This document shows positions 8,000 to 17,150 of a stretch of DNA of 64,000 nucleotides, in pieces (position 1 is the first letter of the stretch; each line of letters starts with the position of its first letter). The notes beneath the pieces are model-generated. The model searched no databases. It saw only the letters and a list, made by a program, of their open reading frames with translations, and was not told where the DNA came from. The position numbers were made by a program, and so were the translations under genes. The DNA is from Caryophanales bacterium (GTDB taxonomy: Bacteria > Bacillota > Bacilli > JARBTR01), in contig JARBTR010000007.1 of assembly GCA_029240105.1 (NCBI GenBank), positions 1 to 64,000 of the forward strand. The letters run 5' to 3'.

Positions 8000-9142
8000 A
8001 TGGTTTTTGCTATTTTTGCCATATTTGCAATTTCGCTGGTTTTGCTCGTACATTATTATGTCGGAAGACGGTTTTTTCAATGGATTAAATTATTTAATCC
8101 ATCTTTTCCTACTTTATTTGGTTGGGGGATTCTTGTTTTCCTCATCTCTTGTGTCATTTTATCGCATGTGTTACCTACTTCATGGTTTACCAGCCCTCTT
8201 GCTTGGGTTGGCAGCTACTGGTTAGGAATTCTTTTTTACACATTGCTATTCCTTTTTCTCTTAGAGTTCATTCGCATTCTTTCCTTGGTAAAATTAATTC
8301 CTAGAACATGGATTCGAACGAAGCGAATGCAGTTTGCTGCTGGTATCATTGGCTTGTGTTTCATTTTAGGCATTGTGTCGTATGGAAGTTTTCATGCGAA
8401 TCAAATTAAGGTAAATAAATATGATATCTCTATTAAAAAATCAGAAACACAGTTAGATAGCTTAAAACTAGTAATGATATCAGATATTCATCTTGGCTAT
8501 GTGCGTGGAGAAAAAGATATCAAAAGGATTGTAGAAAAAATTAATGCATTGAATCCAGACATTGTTTGTATTCCTGGGGATATTTTTGACGGAAATGCAG
8601 ACGCATTGAATAAACAGGATGAAACAATCGAGCATTTAAAGAAGATCAGAAGTAAATATGGTGTGTATGCTAGTCTAGGTAATCATGATGCAGGGAATAC
8701 GTATGCATCAATGATTTCTTTTATACAGAAATCAAACATTCAACTTTTACAAGATGAATCAGTAGTTGTTGATGGGCAGTTTACAATTGTTGGAATGAAG
8801 GACTTACGCCCAATTGGAAATCAAGAAAGTAAACGTTCAACTATTAAAAAGGTCGTTTCTAATGTTGATAAAAGCAAACCGGTTATCCTATTGGATCATC
8901 AACCTTCACAATTACAAGAGGCAGCTGAAAGTGGGGTTGATTTGATGTTAAGTGGTCATACTCATCGTGGACAAATTTTCCCTTTCAATTATGTAACTCA
9001 GGCGAATTTCATGAATGATTGGGGTTATTTAAAGGTGAAGTCGTTACAAAGCGTTGTTACCTCAGGAGTTGGAACTTGGGGACCACCCCTACGAATTGGT
9101 AGCAATTCTGAAATTGTGATGATTGATATCAAGTTTGAATAA
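8000..9142 (+). CDS. Membrane metallophosphoesterase (YkoQ/YkuE-like)
   Basis: The 380-residue protein has an N-terminal membrane region with about four helices (residues 1-130). A calcineurin-type phosphoesterase domain follows, with ligands in order: SDIHLG (D162, H164), GDIFDG, GNHD, and SGHTHRGQ near residue 325. Family members hydrolyse phosphoesters with two metal ions; the substrate is unknown. The domain should face outside the membrane. The ATG follows AAAAGGTTGG. A terminator lies 20 bases after the stop, so it is a single-gene unit. Confidence 0.88.
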   Translation: MVFAIFAIFAISLVLLVHYYVGRRFFQWIKLFNPSFPTLFGWGILVFLISCVILSHVLPTSWFTSPLAWVGSYWLGILFYTLLFLFLLEFIRILSLVKLIPRTWIRTKRMQFAAGIIGLCFILGIVSYGSFHANQIKVNKYDISIKKSETQLDSLKLVMISDIHLGYVRGEKDIKRIVEKINALNPDIVCIPGDIFDGNADALNKQDETIEHLKKIRSKYGVYASLGNHDAGNTYASMISFIQKSNIQLLQDESVVVDGQFTIVGMKDLRPIGNQESKRSTIKKVVSNVDKSKPVILLDHQPSQLQEAAESGVDLMLSGHTHRGQIFPFNYVTQANFMNDWGYLKVKSLQSVVTSGVGTWGPPLRIGSNSEIVMIDIKFE

Positions 9143-9159
9143 TTTGTAATAAAACTCAA

Positions 9160-9193
9160 ACCTCATCCAAAGTTATTTTGGATGGGTTTTTTT
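9160..9193 (+). terminator. Rho-independent terminator
   Basis: CATCCAAA / TTTGGATG stem followed by a T-run, closing the phosphoesterase gene. Confidence 0.8.
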
Positions 9194-9478
9194 AGTAGGG
9201 AAAGTCTTAGAATAGCAAACATTAGGTGGTTTGATGATAAGGTAGGTTTGTTTTCATACAGTTACATGTGTAAATAAACAATTTATATACCTGATACTAA
9301 CAGTGTCTTTACTTAAGCTGTTTTCTTATTTTTTTTGTAAAATTTCAATAAAATATGTAATTTATCTGTTTGAAGTTGAATTGTTATACATTGTCTTTTC
9401 ATGTAAAATAATGTCTTGAGCTTTAAAAGCTTGGAACTTTGAAGACCAAATTTTAATTTTTAAAAAAGAGGTATTTAC

Positions 9479-10441
9479 ATGAAAAAGATTGTTATTTTAG
9501 ATGGATTAAAGGTAAACCCAGGAGATTTATCATGGGACGCATTAAAAGCAATTGGGGATGTAACCATATATGATCGCACGACACAGGAAGAAGTTGTTGA
9601 TAGAATTGGCGATGCGGAAATCATTTTTGTGAACAAGACATACATAAAGAGAAGCACGCTTGAAGCATGTCCGAACCTTAAATTTATTGGAACTTTATCG
9701 ACTGGTTTTAATGTGATTGATATTGATGCTACAAGAGAAGCAGGCATTGTTGTTTCCAACGTACCAACATATGGAACTGAAGCAGTTGCACAGTTTACTT
9801 TAGCGCTTTTACTTGAACTATGTCATCATATTGGCGAGCATTCTGCATCTGTTTTTAAAGGACAGTGGCAAAACAGCATTGATTACTGCTATTGGAATTA
9901 TCCTTTGATCGAACTTACTGGAAAAACAATTGGCATTATTGGCTTTGGTACAATTGGTAGAAAAGTTGGAGCACTTGCGCAAGCTTTCGGAATGAACATA
10001 TTGGCTTATAGCCGAACAGCAGATAAGTCGTTTGAAAATGAACACTGTAAATTTGTTTCATTGGATGAATTATTGGCGAATTCGGATGTTATTTCATTAC
10101 ATTGTCCACTGACAAGTGCAACAGAAGGAATGATTGATAAACATGCCATTCAGAAAATGAAAGATGGCGTCCTACTTTTGAATTCTTCAAGAGGACAACT
10201 AATTGTCGAAGAGGATTTAAGGGAAGCATTAGACTCAGGGAAAGTTGCTGGAGCTGCAGTAGATGTTGTTTCAAAAGAACCGATTCAAGCAGAGAATCCT
10301 TTACTTAAAGCAAAAAACATTATAATCACTCCTCATATTGCATGGGCACCAAAAGAAGCGAGAGGCAGAATTATTGAAACAGCAGCTGAAAACTTAAAAG
10401 CATTTTTAGCAGGGAAACCAGTGAATCAGGTGAATCTGTAG
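9479..10441 (+). CDS. D-2-hydroxyacid dehydrogenase (glycerate dehydrogenase-like)
   Basis: The 320-residue length is typical of NAD(P)-dependent hydroxypyruvate/glyoxylate reductases. The nucleotide-binding motif GFGTIG lies near residues 155-160. The catalytic triad is visible as Arg in NSSRGQL, Glu in VSKEP and His in TPHIAWAP. The likely reaction is interconversion of hydroxypyruvate and D-glycerate. The glycerate kinase gene follows 158 bases downstream and supports this substrate. The ATG lies after AAAGAGG. A short tandem repeat runs across the stop codon. Confidence 0.88.
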   Translation: MKKIVILDGLKVNPGDLSWDALKAIGDVTIYDRTTQEEVVDRIGDAEIIFVNKTYIKRSTLEACPNLKFIGTLSTGFNVIDIDATREAGIVVSNVPTYGTEAVAQFTLALLLELCHHIGEHSASVFKGQWQNSIDYCYWNYPLIELTGKTIGIIGFGTIGRKVGALAQAFGMNILAYSRTADKSFENEHCKFVSLDELLANSDVISLHCPLTSATEGMIDKHAIQKMKDGVLLLNSSRGQLIVEEDLREALDSGKVAGAAVDVVSKEPIQAENPLLKAKNIIITPHIAWAPKEARGRIIETAAENLKAFLAGKPVNQVNL

Positions 10442-10471
10442 GCTGTGAATCTGTAGGCTGTGAATCAATAG
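10430..10471 (+). repeat. 15-bp tandem repeat over a stop codon
   Basis: The unit GTGAATCTGTAGGCT is present about 2.7 times. The first unit supplies the end of the dehydrogenase (VNL-stop), and related GTGAATC(T)ATAG fragments continue to about 10540. Slippage of the unit would change the gene's 3' untranslated region. Confidence 0.7.
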
Positions 10472-10599
10472 TAATGTAGCTATAGACTGGATTTTTAGCA
10501 GTGAATCTATAGGTTGAATCTATAGTCAAATCTACATTTAGAACTTAGATAACGGCAAATTAGAAAGTATTTTATATATAATTTAGAGGTTGACTCAAA

Positions 10600-11739
10600 A
10601 TGAAATTTGTATTTTCTCCCGATTCTTTTAAAGGTACATTATCTTCCATGGATGCTATAAATCTGCTTGAAAAGAAGGCGGTTGAGCATTTTCCTGTTTG
10701 CACTATTGTGAAAGTCCCTATTGCGGATGGTGGGGAAGGGACAGTTGAATCGCTTGTTATCGGATGTAATGGTACCAAGGTACAAGTGAACGTTCTTGGG
10801 CCAAATAATAATGAAGTATTGGCTGAATATGGAATTATACATGATGACACTGCCATCATAGAAATGGCGCAGTCATCTGGTTTGCCACTGGTTGTTGGTG
10901 AAAAAAATCCACTGTTAACGACATCATTTGGAACTGGTCAAGTAATAAAACACGCGATTGAAGCTGGTTTCCGAAAATTAACCATTGGAATAGGCGGAAG
11001 TGCAACAAATGATGGTGGCATTGGGATGTTAATGGCACTAGGTGTTACGTTTTTCGATAAAAACGATCAAGTAATAATTGATGGAATTGGAGAAAATCTT
11101 GAAAAAATCTCTAGGATTGATATCAGTGGAATTCATTCAGCACTAAAGGATTGTAAGATAAAAGTTATCTGTGATGTTACGAACCCATTACTAGGTGATC
11201 ATGGTTCAACCTATGTTTACGGCCCACAGAAAGGTGCGACATCTGATCAACTTTTACAACTAGAGAATGGGATGAAAAATTTTGTTCAGATTGTAAAAAA
11301 AGATTTAGGTCTTGATTTAGAAAACATCCCTGGCGCTGGCGCTGCTGGAGGACTTGGTTATGCTTTGGTTACCTTTTTGAATGCTGAACTTGTAAGAGGT
11401 ATTGATGAAGTGTTAAACCTAGTTCGTTTCGAAGAACTGCTAAATGGAGCAAGTTTGGTTGTTACTGGTGAAGGAAACATGGATAAACAAACAGCGCTTT
11501 ATGGTAAAGTACCGGTTGGAGTTGCAGAGCGAGCGAAATCAGCAAATGTACCCGTAATAGCTATTGTGGGAGGACTTGCTGATGATATTGATCAAGTATA
11601 TGAATCTGGTATCAGCGCAATTGTCCCAACAGCAACACGAGCAATGCCACTTAATGAGGTGCTAGAAAACGCACATAAATATTTTGAGGATGCAGCTGAC
11701 CGAATGTTTAGAATGATTAAGATTGGCAACGGAATGTAA
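10600..11739 (+). CDS. Glycerate kinase
   Basis: The 379-residue protein matches the glycerate kinase (GarK/GlxK) family. Visible motifs are SPDSFKGTLS at the N-terminus, PIADGGEGTVE near residue 45, GIGGSATNDGGIGML near 127, GAGAAGGLGY near 245 and VTGEGNMDKQT near 287. It phosphorylates D-glycerate, so with the dehydrogenase upstream hydroxypyruvate can enter lower glycolysis. The ATG follows AGAGGTTG. Position 2 or 3 specificity cannot be told from sequence by eye. Confidence 0.9.
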   Translation: MKFVFSPDSFKGTLSSMDAINLLEKKAVEHFPVCTIVKVPIADGGEGTVESLVIGCNGTKVQVNVLGPNNNEVLAEYGIIHDDTAIIEMAQSSGLPLVVGEKNPLLTTSFGTGQVIKHAIEAGFRKLTIGIGGSATNDGGIGMLMALGVTFFDKNDQVIIDGIGENLEKISRIDISGIHSALKDCKIKVICDVTNPLLGDHGSTYVYGPQKGATSDQLLQLENGMKNFVQIVKKDLGLDLENIPGAGAAGGLGYALVTFLNAELVRGIDEVLNLVRFEELLNGASLVVTGEGNMDKQTALYGKVPVGVAERAKSANVPVIAIVGGLADDIDQVYESGISAIVPTATRAMPLNEVLENAHKYFEDAADRMFRMIKIGNGM

Positions 11740-11916
11740 AAAAGTAACATTTCTAGTACTTGAATAGAGTGCAGTAACAATATAGAACTTGAGAATGAAG
11801 TGTTTCTATTTTTATTAGACAAAAATCTAATAAATTGAAGATACAGTTCAGAAGTCTCAAGTTCTTTTTTTACAAAGGGGGTACAAATTTTTATTCAAAT
11901 AAGGATATAAGAAATT

Positions 11917-13107
11917 TCATTTCTCACTTAGTAATTCAAATACTTGATAAACATCCTTATCACCACGTCCTGATACATTGACTATTATTGTTTGCTCAGG
12001 TGAGAGTGTTGGTGCAAATTTCAAAGCATAGGCTACTGCATGTGAACTTTCAAGAGCTGGAATGATTCCTTCTGTTTTCGATAATATTTGAAAGGCTTTA
12101 AGAGCTTCATCATCTGTAACAGATACATACTGAGCACGTCCAGAGTCCTTATAAAAGCAATGTTCGGGACCTACTCCTTGATAATCCAAACCTGCAGCAA
12201 TAGAATGGGCTGGTGCGATTTCTCCATGTTCATCAACCATCATATAAGCCTTAAATCCATGGATAGTACCAGGTACTCCTGTTGACAATGTGGCCGCATG
12301 TAATCCCGATTCTAGCCCTTTACCTGCTGGTTCGACACCGATAATTTTTACCGAGGATTCATTGTAAAATGGAGCAAATAAACCAATTGCATTACTGCCG
12401 CCACCAACACAAGCTAACAGATAGTCTGGTAAACGACCCTCTTTCTCCATATGTTGCACATGCGCCTCTCTGCCAATTACTTGTTGAAAGTGTCGAACGA
12501 TGGTTGGATACGGATGTGGTCCAACTGCTGAACCGAGTAGGTAAAACGTTGTATGATAATTTTCCATATAATCAATCAGTGCAGCATCTACTGCTTCTTT
12601 TAATGTTCTGCCGCCATCCTTTACTGCTACCACTTTCGCACCTAAAAGTTCCATTCGGAAAACGTTTAATGCTTGTCGTTCCGTATCCAGTTCTCCCATG
12701 TAAATTACGCACTCCATACCGAATAGGGCACAAGCAGTTGCAGTAGCCACACCATGTTGTCCTGCACCAGTCTCGGCAATGATTCTTTTGACACCCATTC
12801 TTTTAGCCAATAAAATTTGACCTAAAACATTGTTGATTTTATGAGCCCCAGTATGGTTTAGGTCCTCGCGCTTCAGATAAATCTTTGCTCCACCCAATTC
12901 TTTAGTTAGGCGCTCAGCCAAATATAGCGGGCTTGGGCGACCAACAAAATCCTTTAAATAGTATTCAAACTCATTAATAAAATCGGGATCATCTTTGAAT
13001 CGATTAAATGCTGTCTCTAAGTGATCTAGTGCTGGTTGCAAAACCTCCGGTACAAAACTTCCTCCGAATTCTCCAAAGAATCCATTTTTTGCTTGTAACA
13101 ATTCCAT
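11917..13107 (-). CDS. trpB: Tryptophan synthase beta chain
   Basis: The 396-residue TrpB makes tryptophan from indole and serine with PLP. The PLP lysine is in HTGAHKINN near residue 86, the phosphate-binding loop GGGSNAIG lies near 229, and GRGDKDV stands near the C-terminus. No trpA or other trp gene is adjacent, so it stands alone here. A T-box leader directly upstream on the same strand has a Trp specifier, so expression should rise when uncharged tRNA-Trp accumulates. The lone gene could serve indole salvage or partner with trpA elsewhere. Confidence 0.93.
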   Translation of the reverse strand: MELLQAKNGFFGEFGGSFVPEVLQPALDHLETAFNRFKDDPDFINEFEYYLKDFVGRPSPLYLAERLTKELGGAKIYLKREDLNHTGAHKINNVLGQILLAKRMGVKRIIAETGAGQHGVATATACALFGMECVIYMGELDTERQALNVFRMELLGAKVVAVKDGGRTLKEAVDAALIDYMENYHTTFYLLGSAVGPHPYPTIVRHFQQVIGREAHVQHMEKEGRLPDYLLACVGGGSNAIGLFAPFYNESSVKIIGVEPAGKGLESGLHAATLSTGVPGTIHGFKAYMMVDEHGEIAPAHSIAAGLDYQGVGPEHCFYKDSGRAQYVSVTDDEALKAFQILSKTEGIIPALESSHAVAYALKFAPTLSPEQTIIVNVSGRGDKDVYQVFELLSEK

Positions 13108-13189
13108 TTTAAAACCTCTTTCTTTTATTATTTTTCATAACATCCTCATTAGGTTTCTAAAGAGCTTTTAAAATAAGAAAACAGACTAA

Positions 13190-13475
13190 ACGCAAAAAAC
13201 CCCTGCATGAAAATTCATGCAGAGGACGATTAGCATTATCGCGGTGCCACCTCAATTGGTCCTTGCTATATTTCTTAGTTGCAAGTAACCCACTTGTATC
13301 AGGTACAAAAAATACCTTATCCTTTTAACGGCAGAACCCGTGTCACTTACTCAAAACTTTTCAGTGAACCTCTCTTAAGTCCATTCAGTAATAGACACAT
13401 ACTAGTTTGCACCAACCACTAGCTCTCTAAAATGTGAGCATATCACGTACTTACTCTTAATCATCGATTTAATTA
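13190..13475 (-). promoter_or_regulatory. T-box leader of trpB (Trp specifier)
   Basis: On the minus strand the conserved T-box sequence GAGGTGGCACCGCG lies at 13239-13252. The terminator stem CTCTGCATGA / TCATGCAGGGG plus T-run is at about 13195-13224. Upstream is a stem I apical region with GGTTGGTGCAAAC. The triplet TGG at complement 13381-13383, in the context GAA-TGG-AC, is placed where a specifier is expected and matches the trp gene it precedes. Confidence 0.9.
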
Positions 13476-13754
13476 TGAAATTGTGTGAAGTATAGCAGTA
13501 ATATGCTTGATGGTCAACAATGGTGCTCAATATTAATTGAAAAGAACTTTTTACACAAATGTGTAAAAATCCCTAAAAATCAAAATACATGAAAGTCCAT
13601 AAGACAAATAGAGTACACAAAAGGTGTGTATATTAAATTTGAAAACTAAATTTTTCATAAAAAACCGCATAAGTGTTTATTTCTGGAGGTTTTATTGTGA
13701 TTACAGTATTTACAAAAACAATAATCGAAAAGAATAGAATGGACGGGGTAATAA

Positions 13755-14156
13755 ATGAATACCAGTATAACGGAAAAGGTAAGAAAACAACTATTGAAGT
13801 CACAGCAAGGTGAATTGGATGCTGTCCTGATGTATAAGGCTCTTGCAGACAAAGTAAAAGATGCTAAATTAAAGGGAATATTCTTGCAACTAGCAAAAGA
13901 TGAAGGAAAACATGCAGCAATCATTAGAAAAATAACGGGCGAAGTATTAATGCCCAAAAAGTCTAAAGCGAGCGTAATTACATTCATCTATCAAATTTTG
14001 GGACTTAAGGTAATTCTTAAACTTATTTCAAACGGTGAGTTCGAAGCAGCAAAGAGTTACATTTCAATTGTTGAGCTATTCCCTGAAGTAGAAGAAATAA
14101 GACAAGATGAAATTAAACACGGGGAGACAATTAAGAAATACTTATCCCAATTGTAA
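13755..14156 (+). CDS. Rubrerythrin / ferritin-like protein
   Basis: The 133-residue protein resembles the ferritin-like di-iron fold. Carboxylate and His ligands are seen in QQGELDAVLMYKALADK (about residues 18-34), AKDEGKHAAII (about 48-58) and, at the C-terminus, RQDEIKHGE. It lacks the C-terminal rubredoxin domain of classical rubrerythrin. A hydrophobic stretch (VITFIYQILGLKVILKL) in the middle resembles the linker of VIT-type ferritin-like proteins. Likely role is iron or peroxide handling. The ATG follows GACGGGG. Confidence 0.75.
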   Translation: MNTSITEKVRKQLLKSQQGELDAVLMYKALADKVKDAKLKGIFLQLAKDEGKHAAIIRKITGEVLMPKKSKASVITFIYQILGLKVILKLISNGEFEAAKSYISIVELFPEVEEIRQDEIKHGETIKKYLSQL

Positions 14157-14382
14157 ATGCATATGTTTAAATAAATGATTGATTTATACAATCAGTTTTT
14201 GATACCATATTATAAGAACATCACATTTTCAATTTGAAACCACCATAGTATATAATGAGAATTACAAGGTGGTTTTGAAATCATGATATTTTCATGAAAA
14301 TTGTTAGAAATCTAACATTTTCAAGGGGATTTATGTGATAATAATGTTTGTATAAATTTGGTTTTAGAAAGGACTGTTTTCT

Positions 14383-14595
14383 ATGAGTAATGGTTTTTTA
14401 ATCGGTATTAAATGTTTTTTAGGTGTAATTTTAACTGCAATTATTTATGCTGTATTTTTTATGTTTTACAAATCTACACTTGTACACATTATTCTTAATC
14501 CGTATGTCGGTCTTGTTACTTTGGTTGTTGTTTTAATAGCTGCATTAGTTGCTGGACTTGTTTTAGCATTCAAATTAACTTCTAAATGGGGTTAA
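14383..14595 (+). CDS. Small membrane protein, two helices
   Basis: The 70-residue protein is almost all membrane: helix 1 at about residues 7-29, helix 2 at about 41-64, with a short positive tail. AGAAAGGA precedes the ATG. A strong terminator follows. It is monocistronic and of unknown function. Confidence 0.65.
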   Translation: MSNGFLIGIKCFLGVILTAIIYAVFFMFYKSTLVHIILNPYVGLVTLVVVLIAALVAGLVLAFKLTSKWG

Positions 14596-14637
14596 GATTT
14601 TAAAAATTCTACTGCAACAAAAAATATTTCATTTATT

Positions 14638-14676
14638 AAAAGCACCAAGAATAGGGATTCTTGGTGCTTTTTTAAA
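14638..14676 (+). terminator. Rho-independent terminator
   Basis: AAAGCACCAAGAA / TTCTTGGTGCTTT stem with T-run after the small membrane protein gene. Confidence 0.88.
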
Positions 14677-14734
14677 TGGGAATGTACCATTTTTTATAAT
14701 AAGAATCTTCATACCTTTCTATTAAGCATTGTAC

Positions 14735-14778
14735 AAAAAAAAAAGAATTGATCTGTATAGGGTCAATTCTTTTTTTTG
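14735..14778. terminator. Second hairpin with A- and T-tracts
   Basis: A10-GAATTGA pairs with TCAATTC-T8, giving a terminator usable in either direction. Confidence 0.6.
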
Positions 14779-15003
14779 TCCACCACTCATTTGGTGAAGG
14801 GATATAAATTAAGGTGAATTTAAGTATTTGGGTTTATAAATTTTAAACGAGAGAAAACTAATCTAAGGAAATTGCGAGAGAATATGAAAGGCAGATTTGA
14901 GATAGATGGTAGTACTTGCTAAAAGGATGAGTGATAACTTGCTCGATGAACTTCATTTTTTTGCATACGATTTCATTTATGTTTGTTTTTATGGAGGATT
15001 GAA

Positions 15004-15780
15004 ATGAAGAGTTCTATAAAAAATTGTCTAAGAATTGGACTTGTTGTGGCTTCTTTTTTATGTATCGAATTTATGGGTCAACATTTTTCACCAAAAGAAA
15101 ATGTAAAAAATGAAAATAAACAAGTTAAGTATGAAACAGCAAAAGTAGAGGAAGTTAATGCTTCAGTTAAAGAAAATGAAAAAATCGAGGAAATAATAAT
15201 TGTTGATAATCAAATAAAAAACAATTCTACTACGGGAAACACAGGCCAAGAAGGTGTAATTCCCTCAATAAATGTATCAGATCATGAACAAAAATATATA
15301 ATTCCTGGCGTGCCTATGGTACAACAACGTCCGGAGCTTCCAACAGGATGTGAAATCACGAGTGTTACAATGATGTTACTTTACGCAGGTTTTAAGGTGG
15401 ATAAATGTGAACTTGCTGTTGAAATGCCATATGATAAATCGGATCCAAACAAAGGATTTGTAGGTGATCCATTTAAAAAAAGTGGATGGACAATCTATCC
15501 ATCTGCCTTGAAAGGTGTTATTAAAAATCGAACGAATTCTTATGTTAATCTAACTGGTTGTAGTAATAGTGATTTGGAGCAGCATATTCAAAAGAGTCGT
15601 CCAGTTGCCGTTTGGGGAACATTCATTGGCTTTAAAGTGCACTGTATGTTATTAGTGGGATATGATTCAGAAAATTATTATTTTAATGACCCTTGGACAG
15701 GCCGAAGTGCTTGGCCATTAGATAAAGCTACATTCAATAAACATTGGGAAGCTTTGGGCAAACTGGCTGTTTCTTATTAG
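15004..15780 (+). CDS. Secreted C39-like cysteine peptidase
   Basis: The protein is 258 residues. ATG 15004 is chosen because GGAGG lies eight bases upstream. The N-terminus carries a signal or anchor segment (about residues 8-25), then an acidic Lys/Glu/Asn linker. The C-terminal domain matches Peptidase_C39_2, with Cys in PTGCEITS (C116), His in KVHCMLLVGYD and Asn-Asp in FNDPWTG. Related proteins are extracytoplasmic and of uncertain substrate. No ABC transporter is adjacent, so a bacteriocin-leader peptidase role is unlikely. Confidence 0.82.
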   Translation: MKSSIKNCLRIGLVVASFLCIEFMGQHFSPKENVKNENKQVKYETAKVEEVNASVKENEKIEEIIIVDNQIKNNSTTGNTGQEGVIPSINVSDHEQKYIIPGVPMVQQRPELPTGCEITSVTMMLLYAGFKVDKCELAVEMPYDKSDPNKGFVGDPFKKSGWTIYPSALKGVIKNRTNSYVNLTGCSNSDLEQHIQKSRPVAVWGTFIGFKVHCMLLVGYDSENYYFNDPWTGRSAWPLDKATFNKHWEALGKLAVSY

Positions 15781-15843
15781 GAATGATAAGTAATCGGGAC
15801 TATATACATTGTAAAATTTCAAATGACCTACCATATTAAATCA

Positions 15844-15879
15844 AACACTGAGTTATAAAATAACTTAGTGTTATTTTTT
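15844..15879 (+). terminator. Rho-independent terminator
   Basis: AACACTGAGTTAT / ATAACTTAGTGTT stem followed by T7, after the C39-like gene. Confidence 0.8.
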
Positions 15880-15998
15880 TGCCTTCTTAATCAGTGTGAA
15901 GCAAAGTTTGATTTTAAAATTATGAGTTAGTATAAGATTTGTACAATCGGTCCCAATTCTTAAAGTCTTACTTAAATAAATAGAATTATATGAAAAAT

Positions 15999-16033
15999 TT
16001 GACATATAGTAATATTAGTGTAAAATTACACTA
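15999..16033 (+). promoter_or_regulatory. Promoter and palindromic operator of the XRE regulator
   Basis: TTGACA at 15999-16004 and TAAAAT at 16021-16026 are 16 bases apart. An 18-bp perfect palindrome (TAGTGTAA-AA-TTACACTA, 16016-16033) covers the -10 element, as expected for an autoregulated repressor. The gene starts 17 bases downstream. Confidence 0.7.
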
Positions 16034-16050
16034 TATTGGAGGAATTACAC

Positions 16051-16512
16051 ATGAATAAACAGGATTTTATACATAAAGTTAATGAAAAAGTTAAGTTGAT
16101 TCGAGTAGAACAAGATTTTTCTCAAGATAAAATGGCTGAGATTCTTGGTATTTCTAAAAAAACACTTGTAGAAATTGAAAAAGGTCGCAGTTCCTTTACC
16201 TGGTCTGGAGCTATTTGTGTGGTGACACTGTTTGAACATAGTGAAATTGTTCGTATGACATTTGGCGAAGATGTGAAAGAAATTATCAAAACAATAGCCT
16301 TTACAAACTACCAGGCTGATTATCCAACAACTTTAGGCGGTAAAGTTTGGTGGAGATTGGTTAGTGAGACCAATGGTTTTAAAATACAGCAGAATATTTT
16401 ATCACAGCACTATCGAATTTTAGACAGTAAAGATCGAAGAATTTGCAGTTCATACGATTTTGAATACATAAAGAAAAGGCTCACTGAACTTGAAAAAATA
16501 AAATTGAATTAA
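16051..16512 (+). CDS. XRE-family transcriptional regulator
   Basis: The protein is 153 residues from ATG 16051, which has TTGGAGG upstream; an in-frame TTG at 16036 would overlap that site. The N-terminal helix-turn-helix is at about residues 12-60 (DKMAEILGISKKTLVEIEKGR). The C-terminal part (about 90-150) has no recognised domain and may sense a ligand. An 18-bp palindrome overlaps its own promoter. It heads the methyltransferase / radical SAM cluster, 62 bases before the next gene, and probably controls it. Confidence 0.8.
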   Translation: MNKQDFIHKVNEKVKLIRVEQDFSQDKMAEILGISKKTLVEIEKGRSSFTWSGAICVVTLFEHSEIVRMTFGEDVKEIIKTIAFTNYQADYPTTLGGKVWWRLVSETNGFKIQQNILSQHYRILDSKDRRICSSYDFEYIKKRLTELEKIKLN

Positions 16513-16574
16513 ATTAAAAACAGCTAAAAAACAAATCCTAGAGTTTAATAAACAAAAGTTATAAGGGGTAAAAA

Positions 16575-17150
16575 ATGAGTTATCTATTTCAAACATATGC
16601 ATCTTCTTATGATCGTTTTATGCAGATTTTTAAATTGGATAAAATTCAAGATCTCCTCAATTCAATTGAAAATAGCAAACCTAAAGTGATAGCTGATATT
16701 GGTGGAGGGACGGGCACTTTAGCAAATGAATTAATTAAATTAGGACATTCAGTTACAATAATAGATCCTTGTCAAAAAATGACGGATATAGCGAGGTTGA
16801 AAAATCCGCAAATAACTATAAAAAATATTCTATTTGATCAAGAAAGAGATGATTGCCACTATGATATTGTTATCATTCGTGATTGCCTACATCACATTAA
16901 GGAACAGGAAATGATTATCAAAAAAGCGTTTCAAGTGCTAAAACCAAAAGGACATTTGATTATACAAGACTTTTCTCCATACAGCATCCAAACTAAATTA
17001 CTATTTTTATTTGAAAGAAGTTTATCTGAAAAGGTGTACCCCATTCCTGTTGGGGAACTTGACGATTTGTGTTGTAAAAATGGTTTTACTACAGTTGTGA
17101 AACGTATAAACAAACGTGACTATATATTAATAGGTGAAAAAAATGCGTAA
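16575..17150 (+). CDS. Class I SAM-dependent methyltransferase (first)
   Basis: The 191-residue protein has the SAM-binding motif I VIADIGGGTGTL (about residues 38-49), the acidic residue of motif II (IIDP, about 64-67) and the post-I region DIVIIRDCLHHI. It resembles UbiE-like small-molecule methyltransferases. The ATG follows AAGGGG. Its end overlaps the start of the second methyltransferase by eight bases, implying translational coupling. The substrate is unknown. Confidence 0.85.
   Translation: MSYLFQTYASSYDRFMQIFKLDKIQDLLNSIENSKPKVIADIGGGTGTLANELIKLGHSVTIIDPCQKMTDIARLKNPQITIKNILFDQERDDCHYDIVIIRDCLHHIKEQEMIIKKAFQVLKPKGHLIIQDFSPYSIQTKLLFLFERSLSEKVYPIPVGELDDLCCKNGFTTVVKRINKRDYILIGEKNA

Noticed and set aside
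10430-10540. CRISPR array
   Set aside because: The units are 15 bp, directly adjacent and without spacers. No cas gene is in the window.
14983-15780. Bacteriocin-processing C39 peptidase
   Set aside because: There is no ABC transporter fusion or neighbour and no double-Gly leader peptide gene. A general secreted C39-like protein is more likely.
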